A stretch of DNA of 64,000 nt from assembly GCF_026914185.1 (NCBI RefSeq), contig NC_070564.1, positions 4,712,001 through 4,776,000 on the forward strand. The letters are read 5' to 3'. The position numbers were made by a program, and so were the translations under genes. This stretch comes from Puccinia triticina. Taxonomy: Eukaryota; Basidiomycota; Pucciniomycetes; Pucciniales; Pucciniaceae. Each line of letters opens with the position of its first letter. The stretch's first letter is position 1. The notes under the pieces are model-generated. The model made no database searches, had not been told where the DNA came from, and saw only the letters and a list, made by a program, of their open reading frames with translations. Below are positions 42,641 through 54,450 of the stretch, piece after piece.

Positions 42641-43027
42641 ACATTTCTTGCAGCCGTGGTGTAGAAAAAAAAAAGCGTTCTGAAGTCATCCATTGACATT
42701 CGAGAAATCTAACTGAATTTTTTGCCATTAACTAAAGCGTAAGCTACTTTTTTGTTAAAATTGTAAGGCTGCTGTTAGAATACTTCGCGCATTATTTCTG
42801 ATAGCTCCACTGGGGCGGGCAGGGTTTTAAGAATATATGAGCTATGTGCTAATGTTTGATTTTTTTGATTATCTGCGGTATCCATCAACATTTTCATTGT
42901 TTTGTTGGTGCATATTTGGTCCTATTAGCGTTGAAAAGCTAGTGTCTTTGGTTTATGGTGAGTTGGTTGTCTTGTTGTGTTCTTCGTGAAACATCATCTT
43001 ACTAGCCAATTGTATCGCATAGAAAAG
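42641..43027. other. AT-rich leader before the gypsy 4 gag
   Basis: No gene. It probably contains LTR or leader sequence of gypsy 4, but no second LTR copy is present for comparison. Confidence 0.35.
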
Positions 43028-43330
43028 ATGTATTCTGGTCACTTCAATGTCACTGGACGTTCTGGACGTCGTCAGTCTCGAGCTATCCCTGGAGCTCCTC
43101 CACCTGCAAACGGAGAGACTTATACGGATGACGAGTTAGCGTTGTTTACGGCGGATCAAACTGCTTGGATCATAAACAACCCTACCTATTGGACCAGCAA
43201 CTTCTATGGTGGTACGGACGACGAGGTGGATGACGAGCAAGATTTTACTCCACCCGCCAACCCGGACACCAACCCTTTTGGAAATCCTATCATTGTCCAA
43301 ACGGATGTGATGGAGGAGGGTCGGCTCATC
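43028..43330 (+). pseudogene. Gypsy 4 Gag, N-terminal part
   Basis: The ATG at 43028 gives MYSGHFNVTGRSGRR, then ANGETYTDDELALFTADQTA and WIINNPTYW. The spacing of acidic and Trp residues parallels gypsy 2 Gag (SSPEELELLDNEQRLWIAEH). The frame leaves recognisable Gag after about 43325, where an insertion begins, and picks up again near 44695. Confidence 0.7.
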
Positions 43331-44694
43331 TTGTTAGTTTACAGGAGCGTAGCGGATGTGGGCCTGATCCATTGAGCGGCGCCCAATGAGCTGGACCCTG
43401 CGCGCAGGCAGCGCGGCACCATCATGGCGTGGTGAAGCTGCGTGGCGGCGCAAAAGGACGCAAGGAGGGCACTGCGGCTGTGGCCTGCAACCCACAAGGC
43501 GGGGCACACCGGAGGTACTCCCGGCCAAGGGCAACCTAGTTTGTCAGGTCCTAACGCCGCTTCCAACAAACCAACCACCGGTAACACTCCGCGCCGACAG
43601 TACCTCCAAGGACTAATTTTCGCCCCCACCCGCCCACCCAGTTGTGGATCCCGCCCGCCCGACGGGCTCCTGCCTTTGGGAGAGATCTCTGTGCTAAGCC
43701 AGAGATCCCAACCTCTTTTGAGTATAGGTTTCTGGGAGAGAGTCATGAACTCCTTTTCCCCAAAACACCATATCTCCCCTTCCTAAAGGAAAGACTCCTG
43801 ACCCTGATGTGTGAACACAGGGCAAAGAAGGAAAGGGAGAAGGAAAGAAACTACTCCCCTCAGCCCGTACCGGGCAAACTTGAGGACCTATCGTGATAGC
43901 TACCGGGTTTGTCCAAGCGCTCTAAGTTAGGGAGCTGAAATTAACCGGAGTAATTACTCTAGAAGCTGAGGCGGTTTTTCCGCCTCCCTTCATTGGCGAA
44001 TGACCAGCCGTAAAATGGACAAATGATCCTGTAATGCCGCATGTGGAGGCGACCCGGGGTGAAAATGTGTACAATCCCGCTCCTTTTGCAAATCGGCAAC
44101 CTGTGGTCGCGAAAAGTCCTGTTGATTGCTTCTTACCGGGAGCGAAGCGGAAGGTGGGCTAAGTCCAAGGAACCGCGCCCAGGAGGTGCCCCGGCGGCAC
44201 CGCACCAAGGAGGGCAAGGTGCCGCCAATAAGACCCATGCGCGTGCTCTGGCTGACTGCGGCGGGAGCGGCCGTAACCTAGTTGATGGAAAGCAACCGGT
44301 ACCGGCTGGCGGTCTAAGGCTAAGGGGAACCCTCGCCAACCTGTTCGCAACACTGCTCGCCGTTCGCTGGAAGAAAGAAAACAAATTCGCCCCACCCACC
44401 CACCCAGCTGAAGCTCCCACCCGCCCCGCGGGCTCAGACCTTAGTGATTGCTTAGCAGCCTAGGGAATGAGGAGGAGATCACCACATGAGTGGGGGTCAC
44501 AGTCCAGTTCTCCTACTCTCATTAAATATTCCCTTAGAAATGGTCATAAACCACCTAAGGGAGACGGAAAGGAGACAGAGAAAGGCTGTCCTCACCATCC
44601 ACCCTTTAACTCATACTTTGGGCAGCTCGGGGAGTCAAGTAAAAACTCCTAGGCAGCCCTAGATAACTAAGAGTTTCCGAGTTATCGCAAAAAG
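43331..44694. mobile_element. Insertion of unknown type inside gypsy 4 gag
   Basis: About 1.36 kb of GC-rich DNA separates the two Gag halves. It holds two similar blocks: 43560-43700 and 44370-44450 both carry CCACCCGCCCACCCAG-like and CCCGCCCG-CGGGCTC stretches. A hairpin GAGGCGG-TTTTT-CCGCCTC lies at 43969-43988. No coding domain was recognised. Exact ends and target duplication could not be fixed. Confidence 0.4.
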
Positions 44695-45300
44695 TTAATT
44701 CACAGAGATGAGGAAGCAAAGCTTCAGAAAAATTATTGGAGGCATCATACGTCTAGCAGAGGATTGGACACTAAGGTCAAAGTAACGGGCTTCGTGCCTC
44801 GTCAAACCAATCCAACTATGACATCTGGTCCGATGGATTGCGATGATGCCGACACTGTGAAGGCATCTAGTGAGCATGTTGGCGGGAGGACTCGTGAAGA
44901 GTATCCTTGTGTGTCTTTGTTGGCGAACGGTACTCAAGGGTTTTTGACTCCTGCTCCTCAATCTGTTCCGGCTCCAAATATTGTTATGCCGGACGTAGCG
45001 TCTTATGGTCCCCTTCCTCAACAACCTTATATTACAGATACAACAAAGGCAATGAAGAACTGGAACCTCCAAAAAGTCCCTGAATTTCAGGGAACCGACG
45101 CACAAGAGGCTAGGAATTGGCTCAATAAATTGGATACTCCGCTGTGTGCATGCTGGGATTTGGCACCAAGTTGGATTCCTTTGTTTGAACGGGAAGGCTC
45201 GGGATGATTTGAATTTCGCCATGAGAGCGAGGATGCAACCTGCAAGCTGGGCGGCGTTTGTCAAGTGGTTATGCCGCTTTAACCCTGAGACCATCCGCAC
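44695..45300 (+). pseudogene. Gypsy 4 Gag, C-terminal part (frameshifted)
   Basis: The frame reads KLIHRDEEAKLQKNYWRHH, later KNWNLQKVPEFQGTDAQEAR and NWLNKLDT, a gypsy Gag core. A frameshift near 45190 moves the sequence to LNGKARDDLNFAMRARMQ and WAAFVKWLCRFNPETIRT. It ends abruptly at about 45300, where GC-rich palindromic sequence starts. No zinc knuckle or pol follows. Confidence 0.7.
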
Positions 45301-45545
45301 CGGGCGCTAAGTTAGCCCGGATTAGGGCACTTAGCCCAACCCGGCAACCGCATTGGGCCAGATTAAGACAGGATCAACTTGACCCAGAGCTCCCTGTGGA
45401 GCTAGCCAGGTATAAATCTAGCCCCAGGTAATCCTGGGACTTAAATCAAAATGAATATTCAACACCGGCAGGATCAAGGTGGATTATCCTCCTCCAAGTC
45501 CATACACCATGTATCTTTGAAATATTGCATTTGAACAAATCAACC
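45301..45545. other. Probable 5' region of the PIF-Harbinger element
   Basis: Begins at a CCGGGCGCTAAGTTAGCCCGG palindrome that cuts the gag frame. It contains a GGTATAAATC box at about 45409 and leads to the ATG at 45546. A matching right terminus was not found. Confidence 0.4.
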
Positions 45546-46581
45546 ATGCTCCTCAATCACATCCAAGCACGATTGATGTCTGGCAACAACAACGAGCAAG
45601 ACTCATTGAAAAAAAAATGGGCGCCAAATTTCACTTCCGAAGAGGATGTCCAACTTGCGAAGAGCTGGGTTGTCATCTCCGAGGATGCTATTCAATCAAA
45701 TCAACAGAGCAAAGACAAATTCTTTGCTCGGATTGCCAAAGATTACAACACCTACAATTCAGGAGCTCAGAGAGATGCTAATCAGCTGCAGTCGAGGTAT
45801 TTTTTTTGTCTCTCCTTGTTGATTCATTCATGTCCTGACATCTTTTGGGCTGGTGGATCTATTTAGGTGGAAGATCATTCAACCTGCAATCCTGCGATTC
45901 GGGGCGATCCATGATCAAATCTCCAAAAATCCTGCGTCCGGATCCGCACCCGCTGATTGGTTAACGGACGCGAAGGAGATGTTTTTCCGCACGGAAAAGA
46001 AGCCTTTCATTTATGAAAATGCGTGGAATCTCCTCAAGGTGTCACCAAAGTGGCGGACAATCCTTGACGGAAAAGCAAAAAACGGCGCCCAACCCTCGGT
46101 AAACCCCGCGCCAGCGCCGATGTCCAATCATCTTGACTCACAATTCTCACCGCCTGGGGACTCCAACATAGCATTGCAAGAAGCCAGTCAGACTACTGCT
46201 TCTCCTCTTTCTCAGTATAAACGGCCTGATGGCATCAAGAAAGAGAAGCGACGGGTTGAGGAAAGCAAATTCCGGTGTCAAAAGTTAAAACTTCTCGAGA
46301 AAGCCACAAAGGACACCAACTGAAGAATCGCGGCAGCAATGCGTATGAATGACATTCAAGAGCGACTTGCAGCCACCAAAGAGCAGAACACTGAGCTCAA
46401 GGTGATGTTACAGAATGTTGCTTCCTGTGCAGATGACAAACTTTGAGAATATCTCTGTGCTCGCAGGAATGATATTATGGAGAAGATCAGAAATCCCCGC
46501 CCCTCCGCCTCAAATGCTTTGGTATTGACTTCGGCTAATGGTACAAACAAAAGAGAAGATCAACTGCACGATCCAGCCTAG
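45546..46581 (+). pseudogene. PIF-Harbinger accessory protein (Myb/NAM-like ORF1)
   Basis: The ATG at 45546 starts a two-exon gene with an intron at 45797-45866 (gtattt to tttag; AG|G gives Arg). The trihelix/Myb-like part contains FTSEEDVQLAKSWVVISEDA and FFARIAKDYN, then KFGAIHDQI-like and AWNLLKVSPKW segments. It matches the DNA-binding partner that PIF-Harbinger transposons carry beside their transposase (also described as a NAM-associated domain). TGA codons at 46321-46323 and 46444-46446 interrupt a basic coiled C-terminus, both probably from CGA. It converges on the transposase, as is usual for this superfamily. Confidence 0.75.
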
Positions 46582-46933
46582 ACTCAGGACAACAATACAC
46601 TGGGTACTCCAATTCCTTCACAACGCTGACAACAACTTCCTCTTGGTGAAGCTGGCAATGAAAGTTCCCAAGATCCCTTTTTCAAGGGGAGCCTTGAGCT
46701 TCCGTCCCCTTTGGCCGGAAGCAACCCAAATATCAACCCTTACTTATTTTAAAAACAATTTTCTTCATGCATTTCATCTCAATTTATCTTCATGCATGTT
46801 TCCTTACTATGTTTTATCTCACTTCATATTATTATTACGGAGCTCACTCCGGCAATGCAAAAAAATTTGCAAATAAACCATTCATTTCTTTTAAAACCAA
46901 TCAATGTATTACAAAAAAAGGAAAACTAAATGG
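46582..46933. other. Spacer between the convergent Harbinger genes
   Basis: AT-rich, no coding content recognised; probably the two 3' UTRs. Confidence 0.5.
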
Positions 46934-47549
46934 TTATTTGGAATCGGAGTCTGCATCAGACTCGCTGAATTCATCTGAGTCAAATTCATATTGGCTGGGT
47001 TCCTTGTCCTTGGATCTACCACTGAGACTCAAAGTATGTACAATGAGGTCCCTGAGGAGGTTGTCATGGATTGCTGGCGACTTCATTTTAATTGTTTGAA
47101 TGAGCTGCTTTTGAAGAGGGAAAGGATTTGCGCAAGGTGGAATAAGTTGGAACAAGTGATCAAGCTTGTATGGCCTTGGTGGATAGCAATGTTCAACCAA
47201 CATGTTGTGCAGAATTATGCACGTGTTCATGATGGCGGCAATGTTGCCTGGATACCACTGGAGCGCTGGCTTTGTGAGGATTTTCCATCTACCCTTCAAG
47301 ATCCCAAAAGCGCGTTCGACATCTTTCCAAGCAGCTTCCTGACACTTGGTATAGTATTTTGTTGCTTGATTGCGGGCCAACAAGCCTTTTGACTCAATCA
47401 GCGTTGACCAGCGGGGATAAATCCCATCAACTAGATAGTACACATTTTTGTATTTGTGCCCTTGAACCTCAAATTGAACATTCCAGGATGTGCCAGCTAG
47501 TGATGATTGAAAAAGTGGCGATTGGTTGAGAACGTTGATATTGTTAAGT
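46934..47549 (-). pseudogene. PIF-Harbinger transposase, C-terminal part
   Basis: The minus strand reads NVLNQSPLFQSSLAGTSW, KNVYYLVDGIYPRWSTLI, KDVERAFGILKGRWKIL and IMNTCIILHNMLVEH, the DDE_Tnp_4-type PIF/Harbinger core including the catalytic Glu in VERAFG. The middle catalytic Asp, normally in NNDINVL, reads NNINVL, as if Asp had become Asn. The frame is cut at 47549 by the 7 kb TIR element and continues at 54564. An acidic Ser-rich tail ends at 46934. Confidence 0.88.
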
Positions 47550-47689
47550 GGAGGACTTCCCTCCGATTTATGCGGCCGTGTAAAGTCAGATCTGGCACTT
47601 GTAAAGCCAGATCTGACTCACCTTGTAATTTTTAGCTTTAGAAGCTTTTCCGCAGGCTTGAGATGCCAGAATACCTGCCAGATTTACAA

Positions 47690-48260
47690 CCCTCTAGATA
47701 CCCGGTATACACCGGCCATCAAGAGTATTCAACCCTCTCGATGCCCGGTATAGACCGGCCATCAAGAGTACGCAACCCTCTAGATGCCCGGTCGAGACCG
47801 GTCATCGAGAGTACACAACCCTCTTGATGCCCGGTATAGACTGGCCATCAAGAGTACGCAACCCTCTAGATGCCCGGTCAAGACCGGTCATTGAGAGTAC
47901 ACAACCCCCTCAATGGCCGGTATAGACCGGTCATCAATCACTCAATGACCGGCCTGTCCCTCTCGATGGCCGGTACAGACCGGTCATCGAGAGTACAGAC
48001 CCCTCTCAATGCCCGGTAAGGACCGGTCATTGAGAGGGTACAGTGTCCTCTCAATGCCCGGTACAGATGTGTCCCCTCTACCAGTCATTGAGAGGACACA
48101 TGCCTCTCGATGACCGGTGGGTAGGACATCAAGAGGACACAACACCGTTCATTGAGAGGACTCAAGCCTCTCAATGGCCGGTACAGATGTACCCCCTCGA
48201 TGACCGGTCTGTACCGGCCATTGAGAAGGTTGTGTCCTCTCGATGACAGGCACAGATCTA
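47690..48260. repeat. Hairpin minisatellite, left array
   Basis: About thirteen units of 43-48 bp, each pairing CCGGTCATCGAGAG with CTCTCGATGGCCGG around a TACACAACC-type spacer. Confidence 0.9.
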
Positions 48261-48267
48261 CCAGAGG

Positions 48268-49054
48268 TGTGAGAATGGCAAGACTTAAGGATTATATTTC
48301 ACTTTGGTCAGCTCATGGTAATCTTCATGAGATAAAAAGAAAGACAAGTTGTGATGGTGTACCTTAAGGGCAGTGGTAGGCAAAGTGAGAATGAAAAATA
48401 GAAAGAACCGCGGTCTGAGAAGAACAAGAGTGTGGTACGAGGTCGTCGCAAGCTGTCAATGATAACAAAGAAATAAATGGAAGAACAGGAGAATAGAGCT
48501 GTGGTTTGTTGAGTGTGCTGAGGTGTGTGATCTGATTTCGGTGAGCAGGAGAGGTGATATGGTTGAGCCGATGTGTGGTTGGTAAACAAGGAAGTGAGGA
48601 CTGAGGAACAATAAAGACAAGGTTGAGGGTTAGAGTCTTTATACCCGAGTAGCAGGTGGAGCTTCTGCTGATACTCACGGGTTTGTTGATGGCCTGGTTA
48701 AGCCACAGGGTCCAAAGTTTTCTCTACAAGTCGGGTGGTTGGCCGGTTGTTGCTTGTAGCTGGTTTGGTTCAGGCGACAGGGTTGTTTCTTCCTGTATGT
48801 TCTGATTTGTTTCTCGGTCCATGCTCTCGTTGTCTAATGCGGACGGTATTGCAACGAACTGGTTAGTTTTTCTATCATGTGGACCGGTTTGGTTGCTTCG
48901 GTAGAACAATACAGGAGAATGAAGAAGTGTTGTACTTACGAGTGGGTGTGTGGGTGTTTGATACAGGAGACGAGATGGTTGTCTTGGCTACCTTCGAGTT
49001 GAGGAGCTCAGGAGCTGCGCCCGGGCCTGTCGGGCCATGGCCCGAATCCTGACA
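48268..49054 (-). repeat. 3' LTR of copia element 2
   Basis: 787 bp; TGTCAGGATTCGG...TTCTCACA read on the minus strand. Confidence 0.95.
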
Positions 49055-51099
49055 GGCTGCCGTGCTTCGTGCGTCGGAGCGCGAAGCAGAGATGCTGGTG
49101 GCGTCCCCAGTGAGGGGTTGAAGCGCCTGAGCAATCTTGCTGCGACCGACCGGCTTTGTGAGGAAGTCGGCGATGTTGCTGGAGGAAGGGACATACTGAA
49201 GGCTGATGGTCTTGAGGTGGATTAGTTCCCTCACGAAGTGAAGGCGAAGATCCATATGCTTGGTTCAGAAGCTGTTTTGACTGGTCTCACTGCGAGCAAG
49301 GTCGATGGCACCGCGGTTGTCGACGCGGATGATGGAAGTCGTTTGCGGGGAGTTGGAGAAGATTTCCTTCATGAGATTGCTGATCCATGCGAGCTCCTTG
49401 CTAGCATCCGTGAGGGCTTTGTACTCCGCCTCCAATGATGACAAGGAGACGGTGCACTGCTTGGTCGATTTCCATGAAACCAGGTGATTGTTCCAGAGTA
49501 CCATGTAGCCCGTGTGAGAGCGTCTTGAGTCGGGACAATTGCCCCAGTCGGCATCAACCGAGCAAACCAGGGGAGTCAAAACAGACGGCCAAAAGAGCAA
49601 TCCACGATTGATGGATCCTTTAAGGTAGCAAAAAACCTGTACCGCTGCAGTGAAGTGCGAGAGCCCAGGGCTCTCCAGAAGCTGAGAGAGCTTGCTAACG
49701 GCAAACAAAATGTCGGGACATGTCAAGATGCTGAGGTAGTTGAGTGAACCGATGAGAGCTCGGTAGTCAACGTTGAGCGGGACAAGTTGGGCAACGTCGG
49801 CTTGACTAGCTTTGGCGAGGTGGGTGCGCGGATCAAGAGGGCAGGACGCGGTGGGAAGGGAAGCAATGTCGAATTCAACTAGCTTGCTTTCGATGTACTG
49901 CGCCTGATGCAGGACGAAACCTCCCAGTGACCGTTCGAGCTTCATTCCAAGGAGAAACGACGCATCCCCCATGTACTTGATGGTGAACTCCGCCGCCATT
50001 TGGACGCGAAAGGACTCAGGGTCCGCGCCGACAATGATGAGGTCATCAACGTGGGCGAAGATCCAGAGAGGGCTGGGGGAGGTGCACCAAAAGACGCATG
50101 GGTCGGCAATAGAGATGACGAAGCCAATGGAGACAAGGAATCGACTAAGTTGTTTGTACCAGGCGAGAGAAGCCTGTTTGAGGCCGTAGATGGCCTTCTG
50201 AAGATGAAGCATGATGTTTTCGTCGGTTTTGTAGCCAGGAGGCGGAAGCATGTAGACTGTCTCTTCCAGGTCGCACGTGAGAAAAGCGCTTTTGACATCC
50301 AGTTGATGAATCAGAAGAGAGTTGGAAACAGCATGGGAGAGAAGGAGACGCAGCGACGAGGGTTTCCCCGTGGGGGCATATTTAACGTTGAAGTTCAATC
50401 CATAGGTCTGACAAAATCCCTGGGCACAGATCCTTGCTTTGTACTCGGTGACCTGATTGTCAGATCCGAGTTTTTTCTTGTAGGCCCAGGTCAAGGGGAT
50501 CACTGAGTGAGAAGGAAGCCGAGGAGTTTTGATCCAAACGTTGTGATCTTTCATGTTCTGGATTTCTTTCAGCTCGGCCGACATCCAATGTTTGCGTTCA
50601 TCACGTTGCATTGCTTGAAAGTGGTTGCTGGGCTCAACGGTGAGCGTGCTATAGGTCACCGCAGGTTGTCGAGGATGATTCACGATGTTCAAGGAGTCCA
50701 CGTCGCTGGAAATCCTGGTGGGGTGAGGACCCAGGCGAAGGATGAGGCGCTGCCTTGGCGGTTCAGGTTCAGAGTCATCTTCGATGTCCATGTGATCATC
50801 ATCTTCAGGGTTCTCAGGTGGGGACGAGTCTTTGGACAAGGGAACAGGTGCGGAGTGATCTTCATCATTGCTGTCGTAGGTCGTGAGAGGAAGGGGTGCA
50901 ACCCCAGAGAAGTCCGGAAGGCAATCTTCGGGGTACATGTTGACGCTGGGGTTTAGTGCCGAGAGGGAGGGAAAAACAGACTCATCAAAGTATGCGTTCC
51001 AAGTTTTGATGATCTTCTTGTCATCGAGGCGAACCACTCTGTACAAAGAGTAGTCATTTGTGTATTCAAGTAAGATACCTTCCCATGCTATGGGGTCGA
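49055..51099 (-). pseudogene. Copia 2 reverse transcriptase and RNase H
   Basis: The minus-strand frame includes IPLTWAYKKKLGSDNQVTEY and HQLDVKSAFLTCDLEE. The RT active site is FAHVDDLIIVG (about 50040-50060), followed by ALYGLKQ-type sequence (AIYGLKQASLAWY). RNase H has SVDADWGNC, SLSSLEAEYKAL and RVDNRGAIDL. A TGA at 49265-49267 (TTC TGA ACC, probably once CGA) precedes TKHMDLRLHFV. The end has IADFLTKPVGRSK and runs towards the LTR. Confidence 0.9.
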
Positions 51100-52047
51100 A
51101 CTTGGCCGCACGGAGTTGGTTGGGCTTGACAACCCAGGTTTTGCATCCAAACGGTCGAAAGAAGGACATATTGGGAGGCTTTCCAAAAAGACGTTCAAGC
51201 GGGCTGACTTTGCTTTTGCCCAATGAGGGGAGACAGTTGGTGGTGGCCATGGCTGTGAGCACTGCCTCGCCCCACCACTCTTTTTCAAGGCCTGATTGGA
51301 CCAACATGCATTGGGACATGTTAATGATTGTCTTGTTTGCTCGTTCAGCAACGCCGTTGTGTTGAGGGGTGTAGGGCGGTAAGACGTTATGTTGGATGCC
51401 ATCGTTGCGAAGGGTGTCAGAGAGTTCTTGGTTGCAGAACTCCCCACCACCATCAGTGACAAACTTCTTGATATGATGGCCGGTTTGTCGTTCAAAGAAG
51501 CGCTGAAAGTCGGCAATTGCCGGTGTCGCATCCGATTTCCGCTTGAGAAGAGTGACGCTGATATATCCGGTGTGTGTTGATTGACAAGAGTGAGAAAGTA
51601 CCTGGACCCAGCATTTGTCGCTGGAGTGATAGGTCCAACGAGATCACGGTGAACAACCTCCAAGGGATGAGAGGTCTTGTCAAAGTGGCTCTTGAAGGGG
51701 GAACGGCACACTTTTCCTTTCATGCAGGTGTTGCAAGCCGAGTTGTTGACGAGATTTGGATCAGATGTGGCTTCCCTTATTCTGGCGACTCCTGCGTGTC
51801 CAAGTCTTGCATTCCAGGTTTTGAAGGCGGTGGTTCCTCCAGAGTGTGTTTTAGTGACGAGTGCTGATGTGGCCGGAGGTAGCGGGCCTATGTTGTCTTT
51901 GAGCTCGTGTATGTTGTTGCAAAGAACACAGTCGAAGGTTGCCATCCCGGTGATCGCCACTGTGCAGAGATCATTGATCCTAGAGATGTTGACGGAGGTG
52001 CAAAGGAACAGACCCATGGAAAGCAAATTGCAAGTCAGGCCAGGAAC
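51100..52047 (-). pseudogene. Copia 2 integrase (frameshifted)
   Basis: The HHCC domain is WNARLGHAGVARI...CNTCMKGKVC (about 51720-51830). The core has VVHRDLVGPI. A frameshift near 51590, in the TGTGTGTTGATTGAC stretch, moves the reading frame. The second Asp and the Glu (VTDGGGEF, TPQHNGVAERA) lie in the next frame before MSQCMLVQSGLEKEWW at 51319. Confidence 0.85.
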
Positions 52048-53112
52048 TCATAGACATTCCTTGAGAGTGACAATCTTTCCCCAGGAGTCAATGACGCTGG
52101 CAGTGCCAATTTTGGTGGCCGTCAAGTCGATTGAGTTTTTTCCCGTGCTGATGGGAATATTGCAGTCAGAGGTTTTGGAGAAGAAGGCTGGGTTGTTGAA
52201 CATATGGTGGGAAGCCCCTGAGTCCAGAACTGTAGGGAGCACGAGTGGCGTTACCAAGAACATGCTGACCGTGGTGACGTTGGCAAAGGCAGGGTGTTCA
52301 AACTGAGACGGACAAACGGTCGCCGGGGGTTGTTCTGTGGTTACCGTGTTGTGCTGGGTGGGTGGGACCCTAGGTTTCCTGACTGGATGCTTCTCAGGGT
52401 GGAGCGCCCAACACTGATCCTTGGTGTGGGCCGCTTCCGGATTGTGACGGCCGTTCCTGCATCCGGACGGAGGTCTGGTCCTGGCACTGAGTGCGGTGGC
52501 GGTTTTTTCAGAGGATGACTTGCGTTTGGAAGGTTCCTCCTCTTCAGCAATATCCCTCAGCTTGCTTATGAGGAGTTCGTGATTGCGCATGAGGTCCGGT
52601 TGCATAATGAAAGAGTCAGTGAGCGCCCGGCGAGAGGTTCCGAGCTTTGCAACAATGTATCCGCATATGTCTCTGCTGGCGCGAGCTTCTCCAATAGCAG
52701 CAAAGTTGGTGATCAGACAACGGTTGAGATCATCCAAGAAGTCAAGCATGTGGCCGTTGAATCAGAGGTTTTCCCATGCCGTGGTGCATCTTGTGTATTG
52801 GTGAGCTGTGTACCTTGAGTATTGAGTAGTGATTTTCCGCCACAAGAGGAAACCGTTGTCTTCAATGTCTTTGATGACAAGGCTGGGGTAAAGTCGATTG
52901 CAGATTTTCATGCTGATGACTCCAGCGGCGTCGTTGAGCTGTTTCTTTAGCGCGCGCGCAGGATTTGGTCCAGGTTCAGCGTTGATGGCACCCCATAAAT
53001 CCTTGTTCTTCATGAAAGTTCGCATGCGGAGGAACCAGAGGGCGTAATTGGTTTCTCCTTGTAGGGTGAGGAGGCAGGCGAGCTCTTCCTTGGTTGCGAT
53101 GTTTGATGCCAT
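52048..53112 (-). pseudogene. Copia 2 Gag and protease
   Basis: The ATG at 53112 gives MASNIATKEELACLLTLQGE and MRTFMKNKDLWGAI, a copia Gag related to that of element 1. A TGA at 52762-52764 (CTC TGA TTC) splits it. The second half includes MLDFLDDLNRCLIT and the zinc-type motif CRNGRHNPEAAHTKDQCW. The protease motif is VLDSGASHHM near 52200. A second TGA at 52048-52050 (CTA TGA GTT) precedes VPGLTC. Both stops fit loss of CGA. Confidence 0.88.
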
Positions 53113-53186
53113 TTTCTTTGCTGCCCTTTAAGTCGTTCGATTGAGGGAGTTGGGTCGTTTGTTCAAAAGCACCAAGACTGTAAATC

Positions 53187-53974
53187 TGTGAGAATGGCAA
53201 GAATTAAGGATTATATTTCACTTTGGTCAGCTCATGGTAATCTTCATGAGATACAAAGAAAGACAAGTTGTGATGGTGTATCTTAAGGGCAGTGGTAGGC
53301 AAAGTGAGAATGAAAAATAGAAAGAACCGCGGTCTGAGAAGAACAAGAGTGTGGTACGAGGTCGTTGCAAGCTGTCAATGATAACAAAGAAATAAATGGA
53401 AGAACAGGAGAATAGAGCTGTGGTTTGTTGAGTGTGCTGAGGTGTGTGATCTGATTTTGGTGAGCAGGAGAGGTGATATGGTTGAGCCGATGTGTGGTTG
53501 GTGAACAAGGAAGTGAGGACTGAGGAACAATAAAGACAAGGTTGAGGGTTAGAGTCTTTATACCCGAGTAGCAGGTGGAGCTTCTGCTGATACTCACGGG
53601 TTTGTTGATGGCCTGGTTAAGCCACAGGGTCCAAAGTTTTCTCTACGAGTCGGGTGGTGCGCTCGGTTGTTGCTTGTAGCTGGTTTGGTTCAGGCGACAG
53701 GGTTGTCTCTTCCTGTATGTTCTGATTTGTTTCTCGGTCCATGCTCTCGTTGTCTAATGCGGACAGTATTGCAACGAACTGGTTAGTTTTTCTATCATAT
53801 GGACCGGTTTGGTTGCTTTGGTACAACAAGACAGGAGAATGAAGAAGTGTTGTACTTACAAGTGGGTGTGTGGGTGTTTGATACAGGAGACGAGATGGTT
53901 GTCTTGGCTACCTTTGAGTTGAGGAGCTCAGGAGCTGCGCCCGGGCCTGTCGGGCCATGGCCCGAATCCTGACA
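53187..53974 (-). repeat. 5' LTR of copia element 2
   Basis: 788 bp, followed on the minus strand by GATTTACAGTCTTGGTGC, the primer binding region, and then the gag leader. Confidence 0.95.
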
Positions 53975-53989
53975 AGAGGGTGGTGCCCT

Positions 53990-54450
53990 CTCTCTTGCTG
54001 GCCGGTCTGTACCGGCCATTGAGAGGGATGTGTCCTTTGGAGGTACAGGCCGGTCATCGAGTGGGCTATGTCCTCGCGATGACCGGTCTATACCGGCCAT
54101 TGAGAGGGTTGTGTACTCTTGATGGCCGGTCTAGACCAGGCATCTAGGGGGTTGCGTTATCTTGATGGCCGGTCTATACCGGGCATCAAGGTTGCGTACT
54201 CTCGATGGCCGGTATAGACCGGGTATCAAGAGGGTTGAATCCTCTCAATGACCGGTACAGACCAGGCATCAAGGTTGCGTACTCTTGATGGCCGGTCTGT
54301 ACCGGGCATTGAGAGGGTTGAGTCCCCTCGACGATCAGTCTGTACCGGGCATCAAGAGGGTTGGGTACTCTGGATGGCAGGTACAGACCAGCTATCGGGA
54401 GGGTTGTGTACTCTTGATGACCGGTCTGTACCGGCCATTGAGAGGGATGT
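53990..54450. repeat. Hairpin minisatellite, right array
   Basis: About ten units of the same family. Together with the left array it forms a large inverted repeat split by copia element 2. Confidence 0.9.

Larger units (their letters stand above)
48268..53974 (-). mobile_element. Ty1/copia retrotransposon 2, full length but decayed
   Basis: LTRs of 787 and 788 bp (48268-49054 and 53187-53974) flank gag, protease, integrase, RT and RNase H on the minus strand. The perfect target duplication is AGAGG (48263-48267 and 53975-53979), inside the minisatellite of the 7 kb TIR element. The LTRs are about 97% identical. Several TGA codons and one frameshift disable the ORF. Confidence 0.95.

Noticed and set aside
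47690..48260. CRISPR-like array
   Set aside because: Units are contiguous hairpin minisatellites without unique spacers, and the genome is clearly eukaryotic.
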